Positions 39,091-51,559 of a DNA stretch of 64,000 bases are shown piece after piece. Within the stretch, counting starts at the first letter, position 1; every line of letters starts with the position of its first letter. Source of the DNA: Rhizophagus clarus (taxonomy: Eukaryota > Glomeromycota > Glomeromycetes > Glomerales > Glomeraceae); NCBI GenBank assembly GCA_015698045.1, contig BLAL01000244.1, forward strand, positions 248,001-312,000, given 5' to 3'. Made by a program: the position numbers and the translations under genes. The notes below the pieces were generated by a model, which had not been told where the DNA came from, ran no database searches, and was given only the letters and a program-made list of their open reading frames with translations.

Positions 39091-40043
39091 GTTGCGTCGC
39101 ATATGATGTACGAGAAATATTAAATGTGTTGCATCATAACCATTTCGATAGATAAATTCCAGTGAGAGTAATTAGTGACCATAAACTCTCTGAACACGGA
39201 GTTAACTCAGAGAAAATTCCAAATGCATAAGTGCATAAGTACTAATAAAGTAAAGGATTGTTTTCTGTTTATACTTTCTATCAAATCATTGACTATCGGC
39301 ATTTTCCAACATATTCCCCACTTACTTAATAAGGTTTATAAATAAACGATATTTTTTTTTTTTTTTTTAAAAGTATGTATAAAATAAATTATTACTGTAG
39401 ATGAAAAGTTATAATTAATAAGAACGTGAGAATTCAGATTTATCGATGAAAGAAAATATTTTATGGACAAAATCAAAAGTTTTAAAAAAACGAAAATTTA
39501 ATAAAATCTGGTACACTCTCATCACACACCATTTACTATATGTTATTATTTTAAAATAAATTATTGCAGATAATTTATTTAATTGAATATTTGAATTCAT
39601 TAACCTATCTCGCAGTATGTTTTTATCGTTCAATTAAAACAGTTTAAATATTATTTATTTCCTTAGTAATTACAGAAAAAAAATAAATCTTAAAATAATA
39701 ATGGCGTAACATTACAATTTACAAGCATGTTTTTAATTGACATGTACATGTAACTCTCATCTCAACAGTTTTATAATTTTAAGATGATTAAATAACATCT
39801 TACAACAATAGCTAAAGAATCGAGAGAGTGTTGGCAATAACATTCTATATTAATTCTCTTTCTTGCATCACAGAAATACCACCGAAATACCCGTTTCGTT
39901 ACTGTAACTATTTATATCGTTCAGGTTAGTTCCTTAAATAAACAAAAGAATTTTTCCTTTTTTTTTTTTTTTAAAAAAAAAAAAGGAAGGCTGATGCGAA
40001 ATGCGTATTTTGACACGTGTAACAACTCAATGTAATTTCAATG
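39091..40043. other. Non-coding spacer
   Basis: No gene is supported. A T15/A12 palindrome lies at 39958-39984. Confidence 0.5.
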
Positions 40044-40776
40044 TAATGTTTCGGGTGAAACTGTTTTTTGATTGGCGAAATTCCGAAACCGAAACCTAGA
40101 AAAGACGAAATTATTCGAAACTGGAGAAACCTCAAGTATATTAAAATTTAATATATCTTCTAGATTTATAGGTAAAAAAAATAAGAATAAAAATAAAACA
40201 AATATTTTATTATTAAACGCTTTATCTTTGAATTTAATCGGAAAACTATTAAAACATTTTACATTATTATAATTGAAGTGGAAACGAACTACGTACATTT
40301 ATTATTGGTCAAGACAATTAAGATAAAATAAATTAAAATATTACTTACTTATAATTAAATTTACATTTTGGGTAATTTAATTTAATATGAAAAAAAAGTA
40401 TCTAAACTATATACAGTACTATCTAAAACCATCACAAATGGTGGAGAGTTACCGTTCAAAAGAAAGGACTGCATGTCTCTAACCTGATGACTAGTATTCG
40501 TAACCAAAAGACAAAACATTTTTTTTGGCCAAGAACTAATGTGTTTTAGCTTTTTACACTTGATACGAAAAGTTATCTTTCAAATCACAGCCAATTAAAT
40601 TTTAACGCATGACTTTTTTAATCTCGCCAGATTTCGGACATTTCGCCAGATTTTGGAAGTTTCGCCAGGTTTCGGAAGTTTCGCCAGTTTCAGAATTTGA
40701 CACTTTGGCGAAACTAGTTTCGCCAAGTTATGGAAGTTTCGTCAGAAAGTGAATTTCGGTTTCTCCTGAAACACTA
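40044..40776. mobile_element. hAT-like non-autonomous element with 8-base target duplication and internal minisatellite
   Basis: Starts TAATGTTTCGGGTGAAAC and ends GTTTCTCCTGAAACACTA; the ends are inverted repeats with a few mismatches. TTTCAATG is exactly duplicated outside (40036-40043 and 40777-40784). Near the right end (40628-40770) a roughly 19-base unit of the type TTTCGCCAGATTTCGGAAG repeats about five times, partly inverted, and the left end carries related GAAACCGAAA pieces. There is no transposase frame in 733 bases. Confidence 0.88.
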
Positions 40777-40848
40777 TTTCAATGCAAACCATACTTAGTT
40801 TAAACTTAATAAGTCATATCTTTACATTATGATAATTATAAAAATTTA

Positions 40849-40961
40849 CCGTATAGTTCCGAAATTAAACCACCATTTTTTGAACTTAATTCTGGTCAAA
40901 ATCACCATAATGCGGGCCTGGGTTGCTTATTTTCGGGGGTTATTTAATTCGTAACTATACG
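40849..40961. mobile_element. Short TA-flanked MITE, family shared with 50035-50311
   Basis: Begins CCGTATAGTTCCGAAATTAA and ends with a near complement (TTAATTCGTAACTATACG), with TA on both sides (40847-40848, 40962-40963). Subterminal TTGCTTATTTTCGGGGGTT matches the right end of the 50035 element. It is 113 bases long and non-coding. Confidence 0.8.
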
Positions 40962-42240
40962 TAATAAGAATTTTGACAGGATCGACGTTAACGTCATTTT
41001 TTTTTATTAATAATTTTTTTATAAATAATTTCTCGGCTTTCTACGAATGATTATGTATTTTATTTTATAGAAATAACTCATATTGTAATAAAACAAATAA
41101 AAGAATGAATTTTGTAATCATTAAAAAAAATAGCTACAATTGTGCAACCTCCCTAATGATAAAAAAGGGGTAATTTTACTTAAAATAGTTTGTCAATTTA
41201 TAATTAATTAAGGGATTAAAAAGCAAACTTAGAAGTTTGAAATCTTGTTCATGACGTTTCTGTTTGTAATATTTATAGCATATCGGTCTCCGTCCGATTC
41301 AAGACGGCGATAAAAATAAATTTGACCACGTTATTAAAATAAATGTTTTCAAAGTAAGAAATTAACTAACAAACTAAGAAATAGTCTCAAATTTTAGGAA
41401 ATCAAATCTTTTAATTTGAAAATCGGTTAAAAATATCAAAAAAAAATCCCCGTGTGGATATTTAAAGCAACTGTTCACATGCCCAGAAATTCTGTGCATG
41501 GGTAAATTCTGAAATGATAAATCATCTATGACGAATAAACCATCTATGACGAATCAAAAATTTTTCCTCTCAGGAACACTAAATATACGTAATATAAAAA
41601 TTATAGGAAATAAACATGTTTTTCGTCGTTTATCTTTAAAATTTAAATTACGCATCAATGATTGTTAAGCTGATATAATAAATCTTAATGATGATAATTA
41701 TATAATTCTTTTACTTAAATCTAAAAATGATATGATTTGTCGGAGCTCTGTCTTATATTATAATTGTTTTTTTTATTTAAAGACTCTTTTTTCAAAAGAA
41801 AGGGAACCAAAAAAAAAATAAAAATTTGTGTAAATATAAATAATAATCTCTATGAAATTGGACCATTATTCGGGCTGACCTGTCGATGGTACTAAAAGTG
41901 TACTAAATAGACAATTTCATTGCGCAGTAAGAATAGAATTATTTTCTAAGTTATCCTAAACTATGGATTTTTAGTTGAGATACCCATTACAAAAAACGAA
42001 AATTTACATTCATATTTGACGAAACCTTGCTGGATGAGATATTGTAGAGATGTTAGTTATTAGCCTTTATGATCTTTAGTATAGATTGTTAATATTTTGG
42101 TCACATTTAACTAATCATCGTATGTTTTTTTATTATCTAATATTGTTGATGCCCCCTTTTTTAGGGATAATACCCCTTATCTTCAACCCCAAACCGCCGA
42201 TCTAACCGATTTCCGTGACATAAAATATAAATACTCATTT
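40962..42240. other. Non-coding spacer upstream of copy F
   Basis: AT-rich with no supported gene. A short stretch near 42030 resembles the YLDETM..WRDIV part of the family but is too short to call. Confidence 0.4.
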
Positions 42241-42242
42241 TT

Positions 42243-42315
42243 TTTAAAATTTTTTTTTTTTTTAATGTCTTTGTAAAAACATTAAAAAAAAAAAAAAAAT
42301 TTAAAAAAAAAAAAA
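42243..42315. repeat. Large T-rich/A-rich hairpin upstream of copy F
   Basis: About 14 T then AATGT, a short loop, ACATT then about 16 A; a further A13/T6 follows. It is the longest such hairpin in the window and sits where copies A-D carry theirs. Confidence 0.7.
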
Positions 42316-42334
42316 TTTTTTACCTAAAAAAACA

Positions 42335-44025
42335 TCAGAAAAACTGGATTATAATTCCGAATTTTCGTCTCGTTCATCTAGTCCTTCTGGGACTCAAGAT
42401 GAACCTGAATTATACGGGGAATGTTCGGAATGTAAACGAAAACGAAATGCGGTTGCATGGTGTGATAATTGTGATAAAACAATTTTTAAAGAAAACTTTT
42501 ATAGTTGGACCAGCGGAAATTCTAAAATTGATGAATTTATAAGGCATACTCAGTTAAAAGCTAATGAAAATATGGACTATCTCGAATGGATCGAATTTGA
42601 TCAATTCGATTTAGTTGAAAATATTAATAAACATGGCGCTTTTAGTTCAATTTATTCTGCAGTGTGGATGGAAGGTCCAAGGTGGAATTTAGATGAAGAA
42701 GCCGAAGTATGGAATCGTAACGGCCCAATTAAGGTTATTCTAAAACGATTAGATAATTCTCAGAACGTGAGTCAAGAATTTATAAATCAAGTAAGTATTG
42801 TACGTAAAATAAAAGTATCTTTGTTAACGAATTTTAAGATTGATAGTCAGTCATTCAATCTTGAAATTTGTTATATTCAAATTCTGGATATAGCTTTTTA
42901 TATCTAGGAATAAATTTCGTATTAATTGTCCCATAAATTTTACCTGGATGGATATTAATTTTATCCTTTGAAGCTTAGTTAGTTTGTTAAACTAATATAA
43001 GCTTGTATAGGAGTTGAATGTATAAGTGGGTCAATTAATACTCGGATCTGCTGCTGATCAGCAGATCTAATATAAACAATTTATGCGACGTTTATTAATA
43101 TATTTTAAAACAGACAATGAAATATATATTAATAATATATTTTTTTTTTTCTCGTTTTTTCTTTTTTTAACCTCGTAATTTACTCAAGTTATACAAATAT
43201 TATAAATGCTTACAAAACGGAGCTCTTGCGGACTGTTTTGGCATAACCAAAGATCCAACATCGTGTTATATGTTCGTTATAAGGTATTATAAAAATGGAG
43301 ATTTATACTCTTATCTCGACGAAACTATGGGAATTCTTTGCTGGAGAGATATTGTTGATATGCTGTGGTCAATTTCTGCAGGTCTTCATATTATTCATGA
43401 ACATAATCTTGTTCATGGACATTTACATGGTGGAAATGTATTAGTTGAAAATGAAATGGACTCAATTGATACTAAAATCACGGATACTGGATTACACGGA
43501 CCTTTTGATAAACAAATATCATCACAACAAAGATATGGCGTAATACCTTTTATTGCGCCAGAGGTCTTTAATGGAAATACATTAACCAAAGAATCTGACA
43601 TATATAGTTTCGGCATGATCATGTGGATGTTGTCTGCTGGTGTACGTCCTTATAATAATAAATCTCATGATTCCCAACTTATACAAGAAATTTGTTTAGG
43701 ATTAAGGCCAAATATCGTTAGTGGAACCCCCCCTGTTTTCGCTAGATTAATGTTACAATGTTTAGATGCTAACCCATCCAATAGACCAACAGCGTCCCAA
43801 ATTTACGAAATTTTAGGAAATTGGGTTACGGCAATTTGTGACGATCCTGACCCGTCGGACTTATCTAATCAATTTGATGTTGCAGAAGAAACTAAATTCG
43901 CAAATTTAAATAAATTGAAGTTTAATTTTGCACCGTGTCATGAGAATGCCATTTATTTTAGTCGTCCAATAGATTCTATTATTAATAACGAGTCTCCTAC
44001 ACCATTTTTCTATGGAAAAATGTAA
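42335..44025 (+). CDS. Kinase-like protein, copy F (predicted pseudokinase)
   Basis: Exons about 42335-42790 and 43189-44025, separated by a 398-base intron (GTAAGT..AG), the second longest in this subfamily here. The reading frame is open from the A-run but has no ATG before 42572, which already lies at MDYLEWIEF; the Cys pairs (CSECK..WCDNC) lie before it, so the start must be further 5' or non-ATG. A possible acceptor (CATCAG, ending 42338) would allow an upstream exon. The kinase-like part has NKHGAFSSIYSAVW, VILK, H-G-H-L-H-G-G-N-V, D-T-G, FIAPEVF and SDIYSFGMIMW. The tail ends CHENAIYFSRPIDS with a short extension. The catalytic Asp is absent. The frame is otherwise clean, arguing for selection. 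Its 3' flank is shared with the relics at 3820 and 45117. Confidence 0.8.
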
Positions 44026-45116
44026 ATGCATAAATATCGTTATATAACTTTAACCGAATAATTCGAATTTAAAATAGAGAATATACCAATTTATATTCAT
44101 TTAATCGTATAATCAGTTTGTTTATTAATAATTTAATTCGTATCGTGTTTATAAGCATTAAAAAAACATTAGCTAAATTCATTAGATATAATTCGATCCG
44201 CTACTAAATTCAGTTTTTCTTCGAAATTACAAATTCGTATCTATAGTAACTATTACTTTTATTGGTGTCGGTTTACTAAGATTTTATAAGCTTTTATGTA
44301 AATAAGATAACAAATTATGTTTAAAATAATATTTAAGACAAACCGAATTCACGGAGCTTACGGAGATACGCGTAAGAACTGATGGAACATGCTACTAAAA
44401 AAAAGGTAAATATATACAAATTAGTTGTATATTTTCGAAATCTTTGTTTTCGTTCAATGTCGATTATCGAGTTAAAATGAGGCAAAATTATATACATAGT
44501 CAAATTCACACCCTGCACGGGATATACGACTGCAAGTATTCTTAATAATAAGAATTCCTGTATTTATTTAATAATAAAAAATTTTGTGTTTTATAAAAAT
44601 AAGAATTCCATCATAAAATATATTACCCTTCTCAGTCATTTTTTTTTTTAATCGGTCATGTATGTTTATTCAATTTTTTTTATTTACTTAGGAGCAAAAC
44701 CGATTATCTTGCGTCATATATTTACCATATCTTGCAATTTGACAACTATCAATATTTACTTTTTAAATACAAGAACATTTTGTAAGTTTTCAGGTATTTT
44801 CACATATTTGTAAAACTACGCATATAATCGCATCACATTGTTTCACGAGCATTATATGACAAAGTTTATATAACGGTTTATTTCATTTACTCATTAAGAT
44901 TATTTCAATAGAGATTCAGAAATTTTGTTTATTGTAACAGACTAACAGTAGATATAAATATTTTTGCATCTAAAGTGGCGGAAAACAATGATAGATGTGA
45001 CTTATTATACTCGGATTAACCTTTTTTTTACGCCGAGATATCGAATTATTATTATAAATACTCTGTATTTTGTGCAGCTCTCTCTTTTTTTTAGTAAATG
45101 CGGTTTTTAAACGAAA
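44026..45116. other. Non-coding spacer between copy F and its relic
   Basis: 44026-44340 is the family 3' flank shared with 4100-4450 and 45590-45850. The rest has no supported feature. Confidence 0.55.
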
Positions 45117-45600
45117 GAAAAAAACAACTAAGCTGGACCAAATTATGGGAATTCTACGCTGGAAAGATATAATAAAAATGTAATAGTCAATATCAGCTGA
45201 TTTTATGGCGCAATATCTTTGTTGCGCCAGAAATCTTTAGTGCATGATATATGCATTGATAAAAGAGTTTGACATATACAGCTTCGGCATGTTATCAGCT
45301 GATGTCGCCTTGATAGATCTCATGATTTACCAAGAGATTTGTTCAGAGACCAGACATTAGACCAGATTCTACCTGTTTAATATTACAATGTGAATCTTCC
45401 AATAGACCAACAGCAGCTCGGAGAACATTTAGAAATTGGGTCACGGCAATCTGAGATGGCACAGACCCGTCAGATTTATCTAATCATTTGATATCGCAAT
45501 TGTCACAAAAGAGTTATTTAATTTAGTCTTCCATTGGATTCTATTATTAATAATGAATCTTCTATATCATTTTTCTATGGAAAAATGTAAATGCATAGAT
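45117..45600 (+). pseudogene. Kinase-like relic of F/H type
   Basis: Broken pieces in order: a segment like TMGILRWKDIIKM near 45145-45180, SISAD, GAISLLRQKSL-type remains of the APE region near 45205-45240, DIYSFGM near 45270, QEICS near 45330, NRPTAA near 45400, then the NWVTAI..DPSDLSN tail and the ..FFYGKM end at about 45590. Many deletions shorten it to under 500 bases. Confidence 0.8.
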
Positions 45601-48600
45601 ATTGTCATCAAATAATCGAAATTAAAATAGAGAGCATATCAATTTATTAATTTAATCATACAATAAGTTTTGTATATTAATAATTCAACTCTCGTTATCG
45701 TGTTTATAACCATCGAAGATTTATAAAGGTTGTATTCGCAAAATTCATTAGTTTTAAATTCGATCCGTTATAAAATTCATTTAAAAAAGAAACGAATTCA
45801 TGCTATAAAAAGATGGACTTATGTTTAAAGTAAAGTGTTAGTTTGTACAGGTCTAACTGCTAACAAGATAACATAACCCTTTCAATTCGTACAAATTGAT
45901 TAACGTTATCTTGTTCTATTATAAAAGTGGCCAATTTTTTTTTAATCGATTTCAAAACAGGGAGGGTCATAAAAATAAAATTCACCTTAAAAAATTGGTG
46001 ACCTTTTTTTACAATGGTGATACGTTATTTAATCAATATCCGAAATTTTAATTTCAAAAAAAAAAACAATTTGAAACATTTAATTTATTAAACAATACTA
46101 ATATGTTAAAAAACAACAATAGAACGATATTATTGAGTACCACGCAATGAATTTCAAACCACGATGTAGTAGTACCTTTGAGTAAATAAAAACAAAAAAA
46201 AATTTTTTTATATGATAAACTAATTTAAAACGTACATCGTTACTAAAACGAAACAATTCATATTAATTGTGCTCGTTTAATGAATTATTACTTACACATT
46301 AATGCCTTAAAAAGAATTCTAATAGTAACTATTTAAGGTATAGCTAATGATGTTATCACGTGATTCACCTTCTGCTTGTTGAAAGTCAGATGATCGAACT
46401 TAATCCAATTGGTCCGATGATTACGTAAAAGTTATATAATATCAAAGTAATCATTACTAAAATTACCGCAGAGACAAATGCATGCATTGTCAAACAATTT
46501 CTATATCAATTAAAGAAATAATGTAACAAGTTTCTGTATTTCAGAAAATGAGTTAATGCAGTGTTAATGCTCTATTAGAAATGATAGTTGTTTATTTATA
46601 TATTTCATTTAAAAAAATGCACTATTATTAATTCTTCCGAGGATTATATAAGAGTACACTAATAATTGTCAATAAAATTATTGATTTCATAATATAAATA
46701 TATTCCATTGGGTATCGCTTAATTAACCGACCGATAATCAGATAATCAAATAACTGAACTAGAGATAGGTTCATTGATAACTAAATCACAATAAATTATT
46801 TAAATTTATCAAATTTATTTGATTTACATGCAAATAATATCCATTTTTTTAATCCATTACCGTAATTCGTGATTTGTAAGTTACTGTAACTCGCAAAAAA
46901 ATTTGTTTTCGGTAAAAATTTGTCGACCACCAGTGTTTTTTTGATGTGCGGTTTTCTATCCTTAAATAATGATTTTTATGTGAACTCATTCAACACTAAT
47001 ACATTTAACATTTAACAAGTACCGTCCAGCACCGCCTAAAGTGCCCCGGGTCTTTTACAATTTACCCAGTTTAAAAATTGAATAGTACTTGGGTACAATT
47101 TCCATTCTAACAGTTCTAAAAGGATTTAATACATAAGATTTTAAATGTGATTTATAAAAACTATTAAATATGCTGATTTGAATAAATCTACATATCACAT
47201 ATTCGATATATTGAGACGGGTACTTTTTCACACTTTTTCTGGGGGTATACATAAAGGGGGATACTATAAGCAATCGATAATATATTTTAAAATAACTCGG
47301 ATCCTTTGCGAACTACGAATTATCAAAATTATCGAAATTGATAAAATGTTTCATGATATTTTTAGTATATTTTCCATATATTGCCTTGATATTTTCCGGA
47401 CAAAAAAAACAAAACATATTTTTCTGAAAATTTTAATAATTTCAATAATTTTAAAACCCATCATAATGCAAAATCAACTGTAAACTTGTATAACATTCAG
47501 TTAGAAAGAATCTTTATTAAACTTACAAAGTAAACAAATATTGATACAAAACACATATCTAGTCCATAATATATCAAAATCTGTATCAATAACTTGAAAT
47601 AGAAGGTTAAATTTATTATTCGGCGAATTAACATTTTTTTTTTCGAGCAGCTAATTGTAATTCGTGTATAAATAAAAATTTTTACAATTAAATTTACATT
47701 ATTATACTTGGCTGGAACTGGTTAAGGCCGGTTAACCAGAAGCTAAACCAGTTATTATAAATTTCGGCAAGAATTAAATATTCAACTAGAATTATAAAAA
47801 CTTAACAACCAAGACTAAAAAAACTAATTCCGACCAAATATCAAATATTTAATTTATGGTACCGAATTAAGTTTAACTAAATAACAGAATGTTGATTTTC
47901 CGATTGTTTAAAGTATTACCTAAAAAAATATATATATATTATTCATACAGCGTGAAAACATCCTCTACATACAGTAGTATAATGCAATATATAATCCGCT
48001 CAGAATTAAGATCAGCGACAATCAGATCTTACATTTCAGAATTAAAATTTAAATGATTTCGATCATAATAACGTTTTTTTTTTCTTTTTTTACGAAAACA
48101 TTTATCAACTAAATTGCAAATGAATGCATTGGAATCAGTCTAAAGAACTTTAACCGGTTAATTTTTTGGTTAATTTGTGATGAAATTAACCGGTTTATTA
48201 ACCGGTTAATATATAAATTTTGCGTTTCCCACTTGAATATCTAGCAATTTGTTTTAACTTTATATTTGTAAATATATTCTGTATAAATAATTTATGATTG
48301 ATAAACATTGGTTGTTTCTAAACCGATATCTTCAAATATATATATATATGTACTCATATACATATTAATAAATAAGAATAACTATTTTTTGTTTTATTTG
48401 GGAAAAAAAAAAAATATTTCAATTATTCAATTAAGATATTTATTTACTTTATTAACAAGTTAAAATATACTTGTGGATTTATATTTTTTTTTTAATAAAT
48501 TTCCTGAAAAAAGAAAAATTTCGGAATAAGACGCGTTTGTCTACTTATACTATTTCAGCATTGGATATCCAGAATATAATAAAGAAGTGACAATTTATAA

Positions 48601-49030
48601 TCCTGGCCAGAATTATCTTTTTGGCGATAATCGTCCCACAAAAAATTATTTTTTCTGAAAGGTAAATTATCCTTTTAAAGACCTTGTATAACATAAATTC
48701 CCATAACGATTTGTTTGACGATCTCATAAAATAATTTTGGCCAGCACTTTAAATATGGCCCAAATTATTCCGAACGGCGAACGGATAATATCCGGATATC
48801 CGGATTGAACGGATATAAATGCTGATTGTCCGTAAATACAGATAACGGATCTAAATTTACAAAGATTGCTGCTTTTATGACTCGGATGAATATTTTATAG
48901 TTAATATATATACACAGTAAACTTATCACCCATGTTATTTATATAAACTTAAATAACTAAAAAAATTAGCCAATTAACCGGTATAGGGATATATAAGGAA
49001 TATAAAATCATCTAAAAAATTAACGTTTAA
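45601..49030. other. Long non-coding region with palindromes
   Basis: 45601-45850 is the F-type 3' flank. Palindromes include TTAACCGGTTAA (48150-48161), ATTAACCGGTTAAT (48197-48210), GGCCAGAATTA (48605-48615) and a perfect 16-mer ATCCGGATATCCGGAT (48790-48805). No gene is supported. Confidence 0.5.
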
Positions 49031-49039
49031 TCGGAATTG

Positions 49040-49640
49040 TCTTAGCCAGTCAACAGTTTCAACCTTTAACTACAATAAAGTTGATTAAAATAGCTTCATA
49101 GCAGATTCGTACTTTTTGTTTTTGATCTATATAGAATAAACATGGCGTCAAATGCCAGTCAAGTGCCAATAGCAAATTGAATCACGATTTAAACAATTAT
49201 AAATTATGTGATATCAGTAATATGTAATGAAATTATGAAATTATGTTAAAAAGCAACGCAGTAAATAGATTAAAATATTCGATATCGTTTTCATATAAAT
49301 GGTTTTTACTAATTACCTATATAATAGATCATAATTTCATTATAAAATAATTACTGTCCACCTTAAGAGATTTTTTTTTTTTTAAGTACTATAGTGTTAG
49401 TGTTTCCAAATCTCGATTTTATTTACATTAAAATGTCGGCAAATTATATAAAAAAGATGTTATTATCGAATCTGATATTCGGATTTTGGAAAAAGTTGGC
49501 AATAAATAGAACGAGTATTTTAATAAAAAAAGTTAAAACTGAAATTCTTCGATTGTATGGGTATATGCTAGATGAAACAAACGAATTATTTGTTGTAATT
49601 GGTATTTTCTTTAAATAAATCTTTAAAAATGGTAATATTT
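49040..49640. repeat. About 600-base dispersed duplicate of 53270-53870
   Basis: Shares with 53270-53870 the stretches around the TATAAGGAATATAAAAT motif, AATTATAAATTATGTGATAT, and a short region containing ATGTCGGCA..ATATTCGG. In this copy a 74-codon frame (49394-49618) is open; in the other the same region has an early stop, so a protein is doubtful. Same orientation in both. Confidence 0.7.
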
Positions 49641-50034
49641 TATTATAATGAATCGATGGATAGAATAAGAAAAATCAAAAAAAAATCAGGGGAAGATAGA
49701 TAGTATTGTATATAAAACGCATAATACAAGATTTTTGAAAGGAAACAATTTTATAGAGAATAATAAATAAAGCGCTGTATACTAAGTATTGCATAAATTT
49801 CTCGCTAAATTTATTCATTTTTTTTTTAATTGGCCATAATTTGTTAATGAAAAGAGAATCCATTGAAAAATTGAGCAATTAATAAACCATTCGAACTTTG
49901 TTGAGAAAGGTTAGCGATATGCCCTAATGTATTTCTATTATTAATGGGCACGTCAAGCTGAAAATGTCTTCTTATAATTCTTTGTCTTCTTGGTTGTCTC
50001 TGACTTCGAGAAGGTATTTCGTGTGTATAATATA

Positions 50035-50311
50035 CCGTTTAGTTCCGAAATTAAATAACCTTTTTTTATTACAGAGTTGCTCAATTTCGGGTTATATATA
50101 TTTTTTTGGATAAAATAGTGAATTAATAAAGAATAGCTGTAATATTGTTATGGTTAATATTGTTAAGTTGATTTTAGCAATATTAAATGTTTTTTTTATT
50201 ACATACATTTATTAATTTTTATTACAGAAATATATGCGTTGTTTATTTTCAGAACTATTATAATTGGAAGGTTGCTTATTTTCGAGGTTGTTTAATTTCG
50301 GCACTATACGG
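50035..50311. mobile_element. TA-flanked MITE, longer member of the 40849 family
   Basis: Begins CCGTTTAGTTCCGAAATTAA and ends TTTAATTTCGGCACTATACGG, with TA outside each end (50033-50034, 50312-50313). Arms of about 25 bases plus subterminal TTGCTTATTTTCG. 277 bases long, AT-rich and non-coding. Confidence 0.83.
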
Positions 50312-50579
50312 TATATAAAGAAAATAATACAAGTACGTATATTAGGGAGGAAAGATATCAAAAAACGATGTATTTATACAAAATTAAAAAAATACATTTA
50401 ACATTTGCACAAAACTACGAATAAACTATTGATAACAATAGTGTACGATGTTCAAAATATCGATCTGTTAAAATAAATAAAATCCGAATATAATGTTTAT
50501 ATATGTTTAAATAGAAAACGTAAAGGAGCGATACCTGTATGTTGATATATAGGGGATTTATTCTTCTAATGTATATGTA

Positions 50580-51497
50580 CAGTCCTGGACATAAGTAACT
50601 GTACCCCTGTAATTTCTGAAGTTAAATAACAACTTTCATTAAAATTTTTTTTTAAATTCAAGTACAATAATAACCTTGATAATATGTAAAATTACAGGCT
50701 TTTATGATACGTAGATCAGGAATTAGATGATCGGTAAATTTTGTGTTTCAAAAAAAGTTATCTTCTTTTACGTGAATATTTTCATTTTTTTATTATTTCA
50801 TGCCCTGACCTCTTAGTTATATAGAATTTTTTTTTGATATATTAATTTTTTAAGAGTCATTAAACGTTTTTCTAGAGTTTTAATCAAATTAGATGCATAG
50901 CCAGAGAATTTTAATTATGTTATAATCTTCCTTTTATTTTATTGTGATTTTTGAATGGTGTTTAGAATTATTAACTTTATGCAGAATTTACTCTAAATTA
51001 TATTTACTAAAAAACTTATAGGAATAAGCCAAGAGATCCCTTTTATAGATATTATGCATAAAATGAGTATTGAGGTTCTACTGAAAGCAAATTGGTTTAC
51101 TAAACCTCAGAGCTAAAAAAATCACTATAAAAATGGATTTTTTGCATATGATATGATTTTTTTCATTATTTAAGACTTTATTTTAATGTTATTCTTGGCC
51201 CAATAAATGGCTATAATCTTAATTATAATAAATGTAAGTAACTATTTTTTCAAAATTTCACTTTAATTTGATTGAATATTTGCGCACAAAAAACTGTTTT
51301 GTATAATTTATTAGAAAAGATCGTCATTTTGCAGCTAAAATTCACCGATCATCTAACTCCTGATTTATATGTTATACAAACCTCTAATTTTGTAAATGAT
51401 CAAGATTAAGAATGACCTTCAACCCTGGAAATTTTTAGGGTAGGTTATCACATGACTTCAAAAAATATTGGGGTACAGATACTTATGACCAGGCCTG
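50580..51497. mobile_element. Tc1/mariner-like non-autonomous element with long inverted arms
   Basis: Starts CAGTCCTGGACATAAGTAAC and ends with the near complement (..ATACTTATGACCAGGCCTG), flanked by TA (50578-50579, 51498-51499). Inverted similarity reaches further in: AGATGATCGGTAAATTTT (about 50725) matches the complement near 51335. This gives arms of roughly 180-200 bases. The 918-base element holds no transposase frame. TA insertion and CAGT-type ends support Tc1/mariner. Confidence 0.85.
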
Positions 51498-51559
51498 TAA
51501 TGTGCAATTTTGCTCTCTCACAATAATTCACAATAATCAGTGCATTTACCAGAGGAAAA

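Noticed and set aside
40038..40298. 86-codon minus-strand frame as a transposase piece
   Set aside because: Lies in the hAT-like element but crosses its left boundary and has no transposase motif.
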